Counted from the first letter of the stretch, positions 1 through 8,680 are shown. The stretch: DNA of 17,959 nt from CAZXFH01 sp964640055 (GCA_964640055.1 CAZXFH010000055.1:1-17959), one strand, 5' to 3'. Translations and numbers: made by a program. Notes: generated from the letters alone by a model not told the origin.

Positions 1-535
1 GACTGTAGGCATAGACTTTACGCGTGATCGTGATACCCAGAGAAGTGTTGACCACATTATAGAGCATTCTATCCGCTTTTAATTGAGGGTCTATCTCATC
101 CAACTGTTCGTCAAGATTGAGTTCACTGGCCGGCAACTGATTCACAGTCACTTCCGGAGGGATAAATTTTCCAATCAATTGAAATTGTTGCGGCATAAAC
201 TCCAGCGTTTCATCAAAGACACGCGGTCCAATGTGAATAACTTTATAGTCATAAGTTTTATCATCAACGAGGGGATCCGCATAATCGCGTGTGCCGACCC
301 ACAGCCCTTTGGCAGCCTGCATATCCTGCCATTGGTAAAGGGCGGGATATTGAAAACCATCCTGCTGATCTTCACTCAGGTGCCGGCGCCCCACTTCAAT
401 TTCACAACCACCACTGGAAAACCAGTTATGTAGCATACCGATGCGTAACAACCGGATCTCATCTCCCTTAAGTGAATGGCATAAAAAAATGATTATTAAG
501 AATAATATACTACTATATTTTGGATTGGCTTTCAT
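1..535 (-). CDS. Exported protein, paralogue of the next gene (partial, C-terminus beyond left edge)
   Basis: The frame opens at ATG 535-533 and stays open for 178 codons to the left edge, so only the N-terminal part is present. Residues 1-24 look like a signal peptide: a hydrophobic run ILFLIIIFL, then HSLKG. No good lipobox is visible. The rest aligns by eye with the N-terminus of the neighbouring 764-aa protein. Shared blocks are LHNW/LHNF followed by GCE, QAAKGLW (73-79), KVIHxGPR (98-105), EFMP (112-115), ADRM/VDRM and the KVYAYS end. It starts 42 bp after the neighbour's stop on the same strand, so it is probably the third gene of the TonB-receptor operon. Of the neighbour's cysteines in this region only the GCE one (C44) is kept. 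Function is unknown; a surface or periplasmic partner of the receptor is inferred. The gene is certain, the role is not. Confidence 0.85.
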   Translation of the reverse strand, partial: MKANPKYSSILFLIIIFLCHSLKGDEIRLLRIGMLHNWFSSGGCEIEVGRRHLSEDQQDGFQYPALYQWQDMQAAKGLWVGTRDYADPLVDDKTYDYKVIHIGPRVFDETLEFMPQQFQLIGKFIPPEVTVNQLPASELNLDEQLDEIDPQLKADRMLYNVVNTSLGITITRKVYAYS

Positions 536-577
536 CTGTTCAACCGGTACTAAAGTTTATTCATTAAGTCGCAGTAA

Positions 578-2872
578 TTACCGAATGATCACCATTTTAC
601 GATAAGTAGAAGTGCCTTTGCTGATGATTAAATCATTGGTAAAGGGGTCGCGAATATCCTGGTCGACTTCAAAATGAACTATATATACACCACTGACCAC
701 GATCTGGCGTGAATCGGTAATCAGGTCCCAACGGGCATCACCACTACCTTCATGATTCATTTTATAGATCAAATCTCCCCGTTCGGTAAAAATCCGGATC
801 TTACATCTGAAGGGTAAATTTAGAAACATGACTTTATAGGGCTCTTCTGAATACTGGTATCCGTCGGTATTGCGAATATTATAGGGATTGGGGACTATAC
901 GTATATCTGCCAGTGTCTCAGAGGGTGGTTTAAGCAAATAGGCCGCCTTGTTTGTGCGAGTCCAGAAAGGACTGCTTAGCAGGGGGACTCCATTATTAGT
1001 GCTGCCATCATCATAAGCGGAGATATAATAAAAATACCCCTGCCCCCTAACCGCATTATAATCAGAATATTCATGGGCAATATTTCCATCGGTTTTATTT
1101 AAATCGGCAATCAGGTAATAGGTTGAGTCGGCTTTACCCTGCGCACGATAGATGCGATAGCCTTCAAAGCGGGGATGGCTCTCAGCATTATCAGCCCAGG
1201 TCAGGTAAATACGGTTACCCTGGGATTCAACTAAAAATTCTCTGGGTGGATCGGGTGGATATTGATTCTCCAGATCAAAATCCTGATTGAATACATCAAT
1301 GGCCTTTCGATAGGTATTCATTAGAGAATCTTTACCGGTATAGACCCAACTGTTTTTATAATCATTGGCTTCATCTTCATCGGTAATGTCTTTGGTAACC
1401 AATTGTTGGGGGTTATTCGGATCAGGCATTTCAACGCTAATAGACTTTCCTTGTTTAAAAACCCGATACCAGTTTCGCCCTACATAATGTCCCTGATTAC
1501 GCGCCAGACCATTGGCTGCTTCCGCCCATACAATGCGCACACTATCTCCCGGCTCTAAAGTATAAGGACCGAAAGCAATTGACTGTGAAAAACCGCCTAA
1601 ACCGACTTCTGCCGCTTGATTGGCATATTTATCCCCCACTTCTTCTGCCTGACTCAGGTCACGATAACCAAATGCACAGTAATCTTGATATTCGTTGGTC
1701 ATTCTCTGTTCATTGAATTGATTATTATTAAAATTTGCATCGCAATTGGATTCTATTTTTACCGCAGTAGAGGGTTGATTGAAATCATTGCTGTGATCGT
1801 CAGGACTTTTATCGGCATGCAGGGTGACCACGCCGACAAACTGGGTGGCTCCCAGACGACCATCCGCTTTGTATCCATATACATTGGGTGAACCAATATT
1901 ATCATAATCTGTTTCCGAATGCCTGCCATGCCAGGTATAAAAGGCCCGGATGGGATTACTGTTATGATCATATTCATCAACACCAAAATCAAATTTATTC
2001 AACAATGAACTGCCCGGATAGCGGGAATTGGTGCGCGGATTATCAGGATGCTCGCCAATCACCTCATTCATGGTGTTGATACCCCAGCGCATATCCCGCG
2101 GAGTGCCCCAGCCCGGTTCATTGCGCCAATTAATACCGGTGCCTTCAACCGTGCCCTCACCACAGATCGCATAGCGGTATTGCCATTGAAAGTAGACATC
2201 TTCCAACGTCTGATTATGGGTAAGGCTTTCGTCTTTGCTACAAATCCCTGTATTGGTAAATACAAATTCCTGAATGTGAAAGTTATCATATCCGGCATGA
2301 CTATAGGCATATATTTTCCGTTTACAAGAAATTCCCACCGAGGTGTGGAAGTTATTGGCCATCATACGATCAACTTTTAAGCTCGGATCAATTACCTCTA
2401 CAATATCATTGTAAGTCAGATCCGTGGCGGGCATATTATCAACATAGACCAAGGGATGTTCGATCCGACCATACAGTTTTAGTCCCGTACCGGTTTGGTC
2501 AAAAGGAATTGGCATAAATTCATTCTCCACAATCTCCGGGCGGGGTCGGGGACCGCAGTGGATCACTTTATGCGGATAGACCTTACCGGCCAGGGGATCA
2601 TCGAAATTCCGCACACCAATCCAGAGGCCCTTGGCAGCCTGACAGTCCTGATCCCAATAAAAACCGGGCCAACGCAATCCAAATTGTTGTTCGGTTCCAA
2701 AATCTTCTTCAGGTTCACAACCGTGTTCCTGATAGAAATTATGTAAATTGCCCACCTGGATCCATTTGGCGGCGGCACCGTAAAGAATCGTAATCGTCCC
2801 CAATCCGAGTACTACTATCATGCCAAATGTAAGTAAATAAAAGAACTTTTGATTGTTTAGACGTTTCATCAT
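578..2872 (-). CDS. Large exported protein with fibronectin III and C-terminal beta-sandwich domains
   Basis: 764 aa. Residues 9-35 are hydrophobic and end in GAAA, fitting signal peptidase I cleavage; there is no lipobox. Residues about 40-530 form an unrecognised region starting with a block shared with the downstream paralogue (GCE 51-53, QAAKGLW 78-84, KVIHCGPR 102-109, KIYAYS 186-191). It is rich in aromatic, Asp and Asn residues. Residues about 540-635 look like a fibronectin III domain (PPDPPREFLV, IYLTWADN, GYRIYRA, YYISAYDDG). Residues 655-764 are a beta-sandwich resembling FlgD-like or type IX sorting domains, with IRIVPNPY (657-664), IRIFTERGDLI, a VVSGVYIVHFEV strand and a final RKMVIIR. 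It starts 27 bp after the receptor gene, with two adjacent ATG codons and an AAGG site upstream. It sits in the usual SusD position but no SusD features are seen. An extracellular or surface role linked to the receptor is inferred; the substrate is unknown. Confidence 0.8.
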   Translation of the reverse strand: MMKRLNNQKFFYLLTFGMIVVLGLGTITILYGAAAKWIQVGNLHNFYQEHGCEPEEDFGTEQQFGLRWPGFYWDQDCQAAKGLWIGVRNFDDPLAGKVYPHKVIHCGPRPRPEIVENEFMPIPFDQTGTGLKLYGRIEHPLVYVDNMPATDLTYNDIVEVIDPSLKVDRMMANNFHTSVGISCKRKIYAYSHAGYDNFHIQEFVFTNTGICSKDESLTHNQTLEDVYFQWQYRYAICGEGTVEGTGINWRNEPGWGTPRDMRWGINTMNEVIGEHPDNPRTNSRYPGSSLLNKFDFGVDEYDHNSNPIRAFYTWHGRHSETDYDNIGSPNVYGYKADGRLGATQFVGVVTLHADKSPDDHSNDFNQPSTAVKIESNCDANFNNNQFNEQRMTNEYQDYCAFGYRDLSQAEEVGDKYANQAAEVGLGGFSQSIAFGPYTLEPGDSVRIVWAEAANGLARNQGHYVGRNWYRVFKQGKSISVEMPDPNNPQQLVTKDITDEDEANDYKNSWVYTGKDSLMNTYRKAIDVFNQDFDLENQYPPDPPREFLVESQGNRIYLTWADNAESHPRFEGYRIYRAQGKADSTYYLIADLNKTDGNIAHEYSDYNAVRGQGYFYYISAYDDGSTNNGVPLLSSPFWTRTNKAAYLLKPPSETLADIRIVPNPYNIRNTDGYQYSEEPYKVMFLNLPFRCKIRIFTERGDLIYKMNHEGSGDARWDLITDSRQIVVSGVYIVHFEVDQDIRDPFTNDLIISKGTSTYRKMVIIR

Positions 2873-2899
2873 AATTTGAACCTTATTTAAACATAACTA

Positions 2900-5800
2900 T
2901 TATAATTCATAGGAGATTTTGATGCCCAGATAAACATCGCGCGGATGCAGGAACATAAAAGATTCATTGGCGGGATTGAAAATATAGGCTTTATCCCCAA
3001 TGATTTTATCTATTTTTGACCGCGATACAATCGAATAGCTACCATCCGAATTTTTTTGTACATATTCATTAAAATCAATAATTCGATTATTCATAATAGT
3101 ATAATCCGACAAATCCAGCCCGGCCTGATCCAGCAAATCAAGATCAATCTGTTCTGCCTTATAGATCATACCGGCTACACCGCTGAATTGGGGATCAATC
3201 CGATATTGATAGGTCATGGGCTGATATTCCACATTCAGAGGACGATAATCTCCGACTTTATCATTTCCGGCAATATGTTTTTCACCCAATTCGTCATATA
3301 CTTTCGCTTTAAAATGGAGTGACTCCATGTACTTCTGATATATTTGGGGAGTTAAATAGGAATCTCCTAATCCAGCAAAAGAGAGATGCTTAAAATTAAA
3401 AACATTATAAATTTCGGTCAAAAAGGTAAATTGCAGTTTTTTATAGCGAAAAGTTTTGGTCAATTTCATATCTACATTATAGGAATCGCGCCAACGGACA
3501 TTATTGATAACACCAATAACATTCCCATAGGTAGTGTAACTTCCGGCTCGCCAATGTCCCCGCAATGATATCCGCCAGCCGTCTACCAATAATTGTTTCA
3601 TCAGCGGATCGGGTTTTGAAGGCGTATGCAAGGAAAAATTGAATTTTACTTTGGGTACTGGTATGGGTTTATATTGTTCATGGGCGGAGACATTCAGTTT
3701 CTGTTTTTGCTGTTCGGCCGGGTCCTGATAATAGCTCAACAATCCAAACCGACCCGAGGTATAGACGGAATAATTATAATTCACAAACCCGGTAAAATAA
3801 TATCCCCGGCTTTTGCGTAACTCGATTTCCAGGCCGCGAATATCCTGATAGAAATTATTGGTATAACGGGAATATCGCACCGTATTGTCCGCGCTATAGT
3901 AGCCAACCGTACCGGCCTGATCAGTTTTGTCTTTATAGTAGGCAGCAACATGAATCAGTAATTTCTCAAACAGGGCATGATCATACCCCAGTTCATAGGC
4001 AATCGTCTTCTCCATGGGTAATTCCGGATTCCCGAAGGTACTCATGCGGCCGCTGGTAACCCGTCGCACACCAAATAACTGATCAGGTGAAAACCGCTGG
4101 CGCATATGTCCGTAATTGAAGTATAGCTTTGAGTTCGTTGTAATGGGATGACTGATACCCAGGCGGGGTAAAAAGGTCATCAAACCATCGGCTTCATTTT
4201 TGGGAATTTCATCCTCTTTTTCCGGTTTCCAGTTGGAGGAAAACAGGGGTCTATAATAAGGATCGACATGGTACCAATTGGTATTGGGTTCAAAATATTC
4301 AACCCGTAAACCGGCATATCCGACCCATCCTTCGAATTCCAGTTTATCTTCAATATATAGACCGGTTTGATAGGGATAAGCATTCCAATCGGTCCAGGGC
4401 CGCCCTACTGGTAAAGCCGGATTGATGGCTCCGTAATTCATATTATAATTAAATTTTTCAAAAATAAAACCCACTTTAACCTGATTATAACGATTGACCT
4501 GTGAAATCATGTCAAACCGCAATTTAAAGCGGGAGGTGCGGGTCGAATCACGGGAGTTGCTTTTGCCACCCATCATAAACCCATCGACACTCTCCGCACT
4601 GAGATCGGTTTCAAATCCCCAGGGTGCCTCGCTGACAAAATAGGATTCCGGTCCCGGTAAAATATCATAATCCCGGGTGGCATCCCGGACAGCACCGGGA
4701 TTAGTGCTATAGCGGGTTGCAGCAAATTCAGCCAATACTTCATAGAAGGTTTTATTACTGATCGAATGCGTTAATTTGACATTGATCATGCGGTTATAAA
4801 TATCAGACGGACAGTAATATTCCGGATAGAACAATTTGCTGCGCTGCTGGGAACTGCTTCCAAAAGCCCCGGCAACGTCCCAGAGACTTTCAAAAATATA
4901 AGGATTGCCGCTGCCACTGGAAGATACCGCACTCACATTTTTCATGAATGTTCCCACTTGCAGCTTCATATTTTCCATAATATTGGATGTTACTTTGTTG
5001 GTCCAGGACCAATCATAATAACGATCGCGCTGCAGGGGAACCAGATACATACTTTGAACGGTTCGTAAAGAGGAAAAGAAACGTAAGTTTCCCAACTTAG
5101 GGCCAATAACCGGAACCGGACCACCCAGGCCCAGATCCAAATTATAATCCGGATCCACAATATAGCCGTTCCGACGATGCTGATAACGAAACAGACGTTG
5201 CAGGGCAGCTGGTGTAAGATCATCATTAGGGTTATCATTACTCATGCGTGCATTGGCCTTTTCCACCCAGCCATCGAAAGAGGGATACCGCTCTTGCATA
5301 TATCTATCCCAATTACCGTTGTCGGTCCCGGTCCAGCAGACCGCATCATCTAACCAGGGACGCATGAAATAAGAATTTGGGTCATACACCGATTCCCCGA
5401 AATGTTTAGGAGCGGGGGGGCTATATCTGACCTGCAGATCAATATTATAATTCCGGACATTTCCTTCTTTGGTCACGATATTCACAACGCCGGCCTGTAA
5501 ATCACTATACTGGGCACTAAATCCTCCCGATTGAACCATGATCTCCTTAACCGAGCTGAGCGGTATTCCGGTGATGGGACGCCCCGTACGGTCATCTTTC
5601 AATGTAGCCCCATCCATAATCAGGGCCAGTTCATCCTCGCCCCCCTCACGGACGCTTAGGCCTTCCACGCCGGCTTGCGTGGTAATGATTTCTTCGATGC
5701 TCATGGCTGGTAAATTTTCAATTTCATCGGTGGTAATATTCAGCTGACTCGAAGCCACATCTTCCCGCACGATCTTGCGTTGGGCCACAACCTCCACAAT

Positions 5801-6133
5801 TTCGCCCTGCAATACCTCAGTTTCCATTTCGATATTCACTACCCGGGTGAGATCGATCTCAACGCGTACATCCTCAAATACCTTGGTGGCATACCCGATC
5901 ATCATGGCCTTAAGAGTATAAGCCCCGGGTGACACATTCAGAATGACATAATAACCGTCGCTATTGGTAGCGGCACCCTGATTAGTGCCTTCCAGAATTA
6001 CATTGACACCGGCTAAGGGATCACCTGTCTCCTGATCGGTCACTTTTCCGCTGATTTTCCCGGTCGTACCTGCATCCAGCCAGGAAATACATATTATTAA
6101 TATCCCCAGAATAAAAAAATACGCCCTTTTCAT
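2900..6133 (-). CDS. TonB-dependent outer-membrane receptor, SusC-like
   Basis: 1077 aa. Residues 1-21 are a signal peptide. Residues 26-105 are a carboxypeptidase-regulatory-like beta-sandwich (GKVTDQETGDPLAGVNV, NSDGYYVILNV, PGAYTL). Residues about 122-225 are the plug (DEIENLP, IMDGATLKD, VKEIMVQSGGFSAQYSD, AGVVNIVTKEG). The rest is a beta-barrel rich in Tyr, Trp and Asn. It ends in YLGIKISYEL, so the last residue is Leu rather than the more usual aromatic. Receptors of this family take up large ligands such as oligosaccharides, peptides or chelates using TonB energy, and some serve export or attachment. It is the first gene of a probable operon with two paralogous exported proteins. A GGGGAAGG purine run precedes the ATG, and a candidate promoter lies about 45 bp upstream. 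The ligand cannot be read from the sequence. Confidence 0.92.
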   Translation of the reverse strand: MKRAYFFILGILIICISWLDAGTTGKISGKVTDQETGDPLAGVNVILEGTNQGAATNSDGYYVILNVSPGAYTLKAMMIGYATKVFEDVRVEIDLTRVVNIEMETEVLQGEIVEVVAQRKIVREDVASSQLNITTDEIENLPAMSIEEIITTQAGVEGLSVREGGEDELALIMDGATLKDDRTGRPITGIPLSSVKEIMVQSGGFSAQYSDLQAGVVNIVTKEGNVRNYNIDLQVRYSPPAPKHFGESVYDPNSYFMRPWLDDAVCWTGTDNGNWDRYMQERYPSFDGWVEKANARMSNDNPNDDLTPAALQRLFRYQHRRNGYIVDPDYNLDLGLGGPVPVIGPKLGNLRFFSSLRTVQSMYLVPLQRDRYYDWSWTNKVTSNIMENMKLQVGTFMKNVSAVSSSGSGNPYIFESLWDVAGAFGSSSQQRSKLFYPEYYCPSDIYNRMINVKLTHSISNKTFYEVLAEFAATRYSTNPGAVRDATRDYDILPGPESYFVSEAPWGFETDLSAESVDGFMMGGKSNSRDSTRTSRFKLRFDMISQVNRYNQVKVGFIFEKFNYNMNYGAINPALPVGRPWTDWNAYPYQTGLYIEDKLEFEGWVGYAGLRVEYFEPNTNWYHVDPYYRPLFSSNWKPEKEDEIPKNEADGLMTFLPRLGISHPITTNSKLYFNYGHMRQRFSPDQLFGVRRVTSGRMSTFGNPELPMEKTIAYELGYDHALFEKLLIHVAAYYKDKTDQAGTVGYYSADNTVRYSRYTNNFYQDIRGLEIELRKSRGYYFTGFVNYNYSVYTSGRFGLLSYYQDPAEQQKQKLNVSAHEQYKPIPVPKVKFNFSLHTPSKPDPLMKQLLVDGWRISLRGHWRAGSYTTYGNVIGVINNVRWRDSYNVDMKLTKTFRYKKLQFTFLTEIYNVFNFKHLSFAGLGDSYLTPQIYQKYMESLHFKAKVYDELGEKHIAGNDKVGDYRPLNVEYQPMTYQYRIDPQFSGVAGMIYKAEQIDLDLLDQAGLDLSDYTIMNNRIIDFNEYVQKNSDGSYSIVSRSKIDKIIGDKAYIFNPANESFMFLHPRDVYLGIKISYEL

Positions 6134-6178
6134 ACCTTCCCCTTTAACAAACAGTATAGATTAATAATAGAACATTAA

Positions 6179-6208
6179 ATTATACCCTGCGACTGTAATC
6201 CAAATTAA
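6179..6208 (-). promoter_or_regulatory. Candidate promoter of the receptor operon
   Basis: On the minus strand a perfect TATAAT (6179-6184) lies 45 nt before the receptor ATG. It is preceded, after an 18-nt spacer, by TTAATT (6203-6208), a weak -35 match. The hexamers are seen directly; promoter activity is inferred. Confidence 0.4.
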
Positions 6209-6215
6209 GTTAATT
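6203..6215. repeat. 13-bp AT-rich palindrome overlapping the -35 of the receptor promoter
   Basis: AATTAA-G-TTAATT is a perfect inverted repeat (6-1-6). Its left arm coincides with the candidate -35 hexamer, the position expected of a repressor operator. AT-rich palindromes of this size also arise by chance, so the regulatory role is a guess. Confidence 0.3.
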
Positions 6216-6301
6216 TTCACTCAGTAATAAAATCATTATGGTTATCTTGAAGATCAATGGCAATTGCATTTCCACTGCCAAACTTAAATTAATAGAATAT
6301 T

Positions 6302-7342
6302 TTAAATTCCCCTATAACTTTTTTTTGACTTATAACAGCGCGGATCCGGCCCATAGAGTCCCGCCCCGGCCGCATAAGCCCGTGAACGACAGCCGAAACA
6401 TTGATCATTCAGTTTACATTGCTGGCAGATTTGCGGGATATTTTTTTTATTCCTGAATTCATTAAAAACCAGGTGATCCCGGTTGGCATTTGCAATAGAA
6501 TAGAGTGATTCTTTCTGATGAATATTTGGGGCATCCGGTTCACGAATTGTGGCGCAGGGGGTGACGCTGCCATCACATAAAACCGCTAAGGTGGCGGAAC
6601 AGTATTGTTTATTCACACAATTCATGGGAAACTGCCGCACACCCCACTGTTTAGCATAGCGTTTATAGACTTTGGCCACCGCCCGGGGGGAGGGAACAAA
6701 TTTTGCCAACTCCTGTCGGGAGATATCCGGTCGCAGATAAGTATGATAGACATTCAGGGTGGTTTTAATATTGAATTCTTTTTCAAAATAATCGATAGTG
6801 GCGATCATATCTTCCGCGGCTTGTAAGCCGGTAAAAGTCACCGAATTCAGGATTCGGGACGCCGGATAACCCTGATTTAATAATTCACGGAGACCATTCA
6901 GAATTTGTGATAAATGATCTGTCTCAATTTCAGGATGCAGTTTTTTATAGACTTGGGGATCAATACTGGAAACATGGAGGGCGATCAGGCCATTGCTGGC
7001 ATAGCGGGCCGCTGCCTTTACCACACTAGCTTTCCGAAAAGGTAAGCCCCCGGTCCAGATATTATTGCGCATGCCCAGCTCGGCTGTTAAGGCCATATGG
7101 TCAAAAATAGATTCCCTTAGGAGCGGCTCCCCACCCAGCCATTCAATAGCAGTAACACCTAAACGATCGGCATCTATTAATATGGCTTTGATTTGTCTAT
7201 CTGTAAGCGTATTCACGGCCTTTTCCAGCGCATTCATATAGCAATAAATACAGCCCTGGTAACATTTGTCACCCACTTCCAGTTGCAAGGCATAAAAACC
7301 TTTATTTTCATAGGCGCGATAAAGTCGATCAAAGTCGATCAT
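6302..7342 (-). CDS. Radical SAM/SPASM-domain enzyme
   Basis: 346 aa, cytoplasmic. The radical SAM cluster motif CxxxCxxC is C27, C31 and C34, and the SAM-binding GGEP is at 70-73. The C-terminal SPASM region has C248-x9-G258-x4-C263, then C306-x2-C309-x5-C315-x2-C318, and a final C336, with FGCRSRAYA and PDPRCY around them. These are ligands for auxiliary iron-sulfur clusters. SPASM enzymes typically mature peptides or proteins, or take part in cofactor or heme-type synthesis; the CxGCRxRAY...PDPxC ending recalls the NirJ/AhbD/PqqE side of the family. The product here is not identifiable. It starts 40 bp after the alcohol dehydrogenase stop. There is no clear Shine-Dalgarno site before ATG 7342, so translational coupling is possible. 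No precursor-peptide gene was found next to it. Confidence 0.88.
   Translation of the reverse strand: MIDFDRLYRAYENKGFYALQLEVGDKCYQGCIYCYMNALEKAVNTLTDRQIKAILIDADRLGVTAIEWLGGEPLLRESIFDHMALTAELGMRNNIWTGGLPFRKASVVKAAARYASNGLIALHVSSIDPQVYKKLHPEIETDHLSQILNGLRELLNQGYPASRILNSVTFTGLQAAEDMIATIDYFEKEFNIKTTLNVYHTYLRPDISRQELAKFVPSPRAVAKVYKRYAKQWGVRQFPMNCVNKQYCSATLAVLCDGSVTPCATIREPDAPNIHQKESLYSIANANRDHLVFNEFRNKKNIPQICQQCKLNDQCFGCRSRAYAAGAGLYGPDPRCYKSKKSYRGI
7321..7340 (-). repeat. Tandem 10-bp direct repeat immediately after the radical SAM start codon
   Basis: The 10-mer GATCGACTTT (minus strand) occurs twice back to back, directly after the ATG. It encodes IDFDRLY. The unit is not a multiple of three, so gain or loss of a copy would shift the frame. 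Two copies are too few to claim phase variation. Confidence 0.5.
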
Positions 7343-7382
7343 ATTTAATACCCAACTGAATCGTTCATCAAATTTCGTTGAA

Positions 7383-8411
7383 TTAGGCTATCTTTAATAC
7401 TTTTGCGCCCCTGATCTTACTTTCTTTTAGTTCCATTAGGGCCTGATTGGCTGCTTCCAGTGGAAAGGTCTGGACTTCCGGTTTAAGGGGAATATCGGCG
7501 GCAACCTTTAAAAATTCCGCTACATCCCGCCGGGTTACATTAGCCACACTCTTGATCTCTTTTTCCATCCAAAGATCACGGGCATATTCCAAATGTTCAA
7601 AATAATGCAGATCCCGCTCCTCCTTGCGAATGGCATTGATCACCAGGCGGCCGCCGGGTTTAAGATTTTGCAGGGCTTCCACAACCGGTTTCCAGACTGG
7701 TGTTGTATCAATAATGGCATTGATTTTCTGGGGCGACTTGTCAGTTGTATCCCCGGCCCATTCTGCGCCCAGTTCTCTGGCGAATTCGCGTTCTTTGGGA
7801 TTACGGGCAAATACATAGATATTACTCTGCGGAAACTGATAGGCCGCCAATTTAAGCACCAGATGAGCGGACGCCCCAAAACCGGTCAAGCCCAAACTAG
7901 CGCCATCTTTGATGCCGGTCAGCCGTAAAGAGCGATACCCAATGGCACCGGCACATAATAAAGGAGCGGCTTCGACATCCTCAAATCTATCCGGAATCGG
8001 ATAGGCAAAGGCTTCCGGAACTCGCATGTATTCCGCATATCCGCCCTGGGCATCCCGCCCCGTAGCCTGGAAATCAGGACATAAATTCTCCTGTCCGGTC
8101 CGGCAATATTCACAACGGCCACAGGCCTTATAGATCCAGGCTACCCCCACCCGCTCATCCAATCGAAATCGGTCGGATTGTGGCCCTTGTTTGACCACGC
8201 GACCCACCACCTCATGGCCTAAAATAATCGGAAATTTATGGGGAGGGGTGCGCCCCTCAATTTCGTCTATTTCGGTATGGCAGACACCACAAGCAGTGAC
8301 TTTAATCAATATTTCATGTAATTGCGGCACCGGTTGAGGTAGCTCCTCCAACTCCAACGGTAAGTGGGTATCTTTTAAATTTTGTATTTTTTTGAGTACC
8401 ATGGCACGCAT
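7383..8411 (-). CDS. Zinc-dependent alcohol dehydrogenase (MDR superfamily)
   Basis: 342 aa from ATG 8411. This start has AGGAG 8 nt upstream; an in-frame TTG one codon earlier is less well spaced. Catalytic zinc ligands are C44 (ACGVCHTE), H66-E67 (LGHE) and C153 (PLLCAGAIGY). Structural zinc cysteines are C97, C100, C103 and C111. The nucleotide-binding loop is GLTGFGASAH (about 174-183), and the GFGASAH variant with the ending IRGAKVL matches a recognisable subfamily of zinc-binding alcohol dehydrogenases. ARN after the second strand suggests NADP rather than NAD, which is inference. It oxidises alcohols or reduces aldehydes; the natural substrate is unknown. It is followed 40 bp later by the radical SAM gene, and a near-consensus promoter lies upstream. 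Confidence 0.9.
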   Translation of the reverse strand: MRAMVLKKIQNLKDTHLPLELEELPQPVPQLHEILIKVTACGVCHTEIDEIEGRTPPHKFPIILGHEVVGRVVKQGPQSDRFRLDERVGVAWIYKACGRCEYCRTGQENLCPDFQATGRDAQGGYAEYMRVPEAFAYPIPDRFEDVEAAPLLCAGAIGYRSLRLTGIKDGASLGLTGFGASAHLVLKLAAYQFPQSNIYVFARNPKEREFARELGAEWAGDTTDKSPQKINAIIDTTPVWKPVVEALQNLKPGGRLVINAIRKEERDLHYFEHLEYARDLWMEKEIKSVANVTRRDVAEFLKVAADIPLKPEVQTFPLEAANQALMELKESKIRGAKVLKIA

Positions 8412-8419
8412 CAAAATTT

Positions 8420-8424
8420 CTCCT
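8420..8424 (-). promoter_or_regulatory. Ribosome binding site of the alcohol dehydrogenase
   Basis: AGGAG on the minus strand lies 8 nt before ATG 8411 and 5 nt before TTG 8414. The spacing favours the ATG. Confidence 0.7.
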
Positions 8425-8464
8425 GATTTTAAGAATCGGCTTGATATCTAAATTTAAACATCTG

Positions 8465-8495
8465 ATTATAAGATTACAAATGCCCTTATTGTCAA
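8465..8495 (-). promoter_or_regulatory. Candidate sigma-70-type promoter of the dehydrogenase
   Basis: On the minus strand TTGACA (8490-8495) and TATAAT (8465-8470) are both perfect hexamers, separated by a slightly long 19-nt spacer. The -10 lies about 53 nt before ATG 8411. Confidence 0.5.
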
Positions 8496-8560
8496 CCGGG
8501 ATATAATCCTATGCTTATAAGGTCACTGATACCTCTATTTATAAACAAGACCGTATTAAA

Positions 8561-8589
8561 TTGACATTTAGCAAAGGAATATTTATTTT
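8561..8589 (+). promoter_or_regulatory. Candidate promoter reading toward the acetyltransferase operon
   Basis: A perfect TTGACA (8561-8566) is followed after 17 nt by TATTTT (8584-8589). A transcript starting here would carry a leader of roughly 250 nt before the acetyltransferase start, including the small reading frame at 8681. Confidence 0.45.
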
Positions 8590-8680
8590 GGGCTGTCTGA
8601 TTAGGGCTATGAAATTTGAAATACACTTCGCTGCTTTCAGGAGCTAACTGAATACAGGAAAAAGATTTAGGATCATGACA

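Noticed and set aside
83..433. Plus-strand open frame of 116 codons
   Set aside because: It lies antisense to the partial exported protein, whose minus-strand frame is confirmed by similarity to its paralogue. The plus-strand product shows no family features.
2048..2380. Plus-strand open frame of 110 codons inside the 764-aa exported protein gene
   Set aside because: Antisense shadow of a well-supported gene, with no ribosome binding site or recognisable domain.
578..2872. The exported protein as a SusD homologue
   Set aside because: No lipobox, no helical TPR-like sequence, and a fibronectin III plus beta-sandwich C-terminus that SusD lacks.
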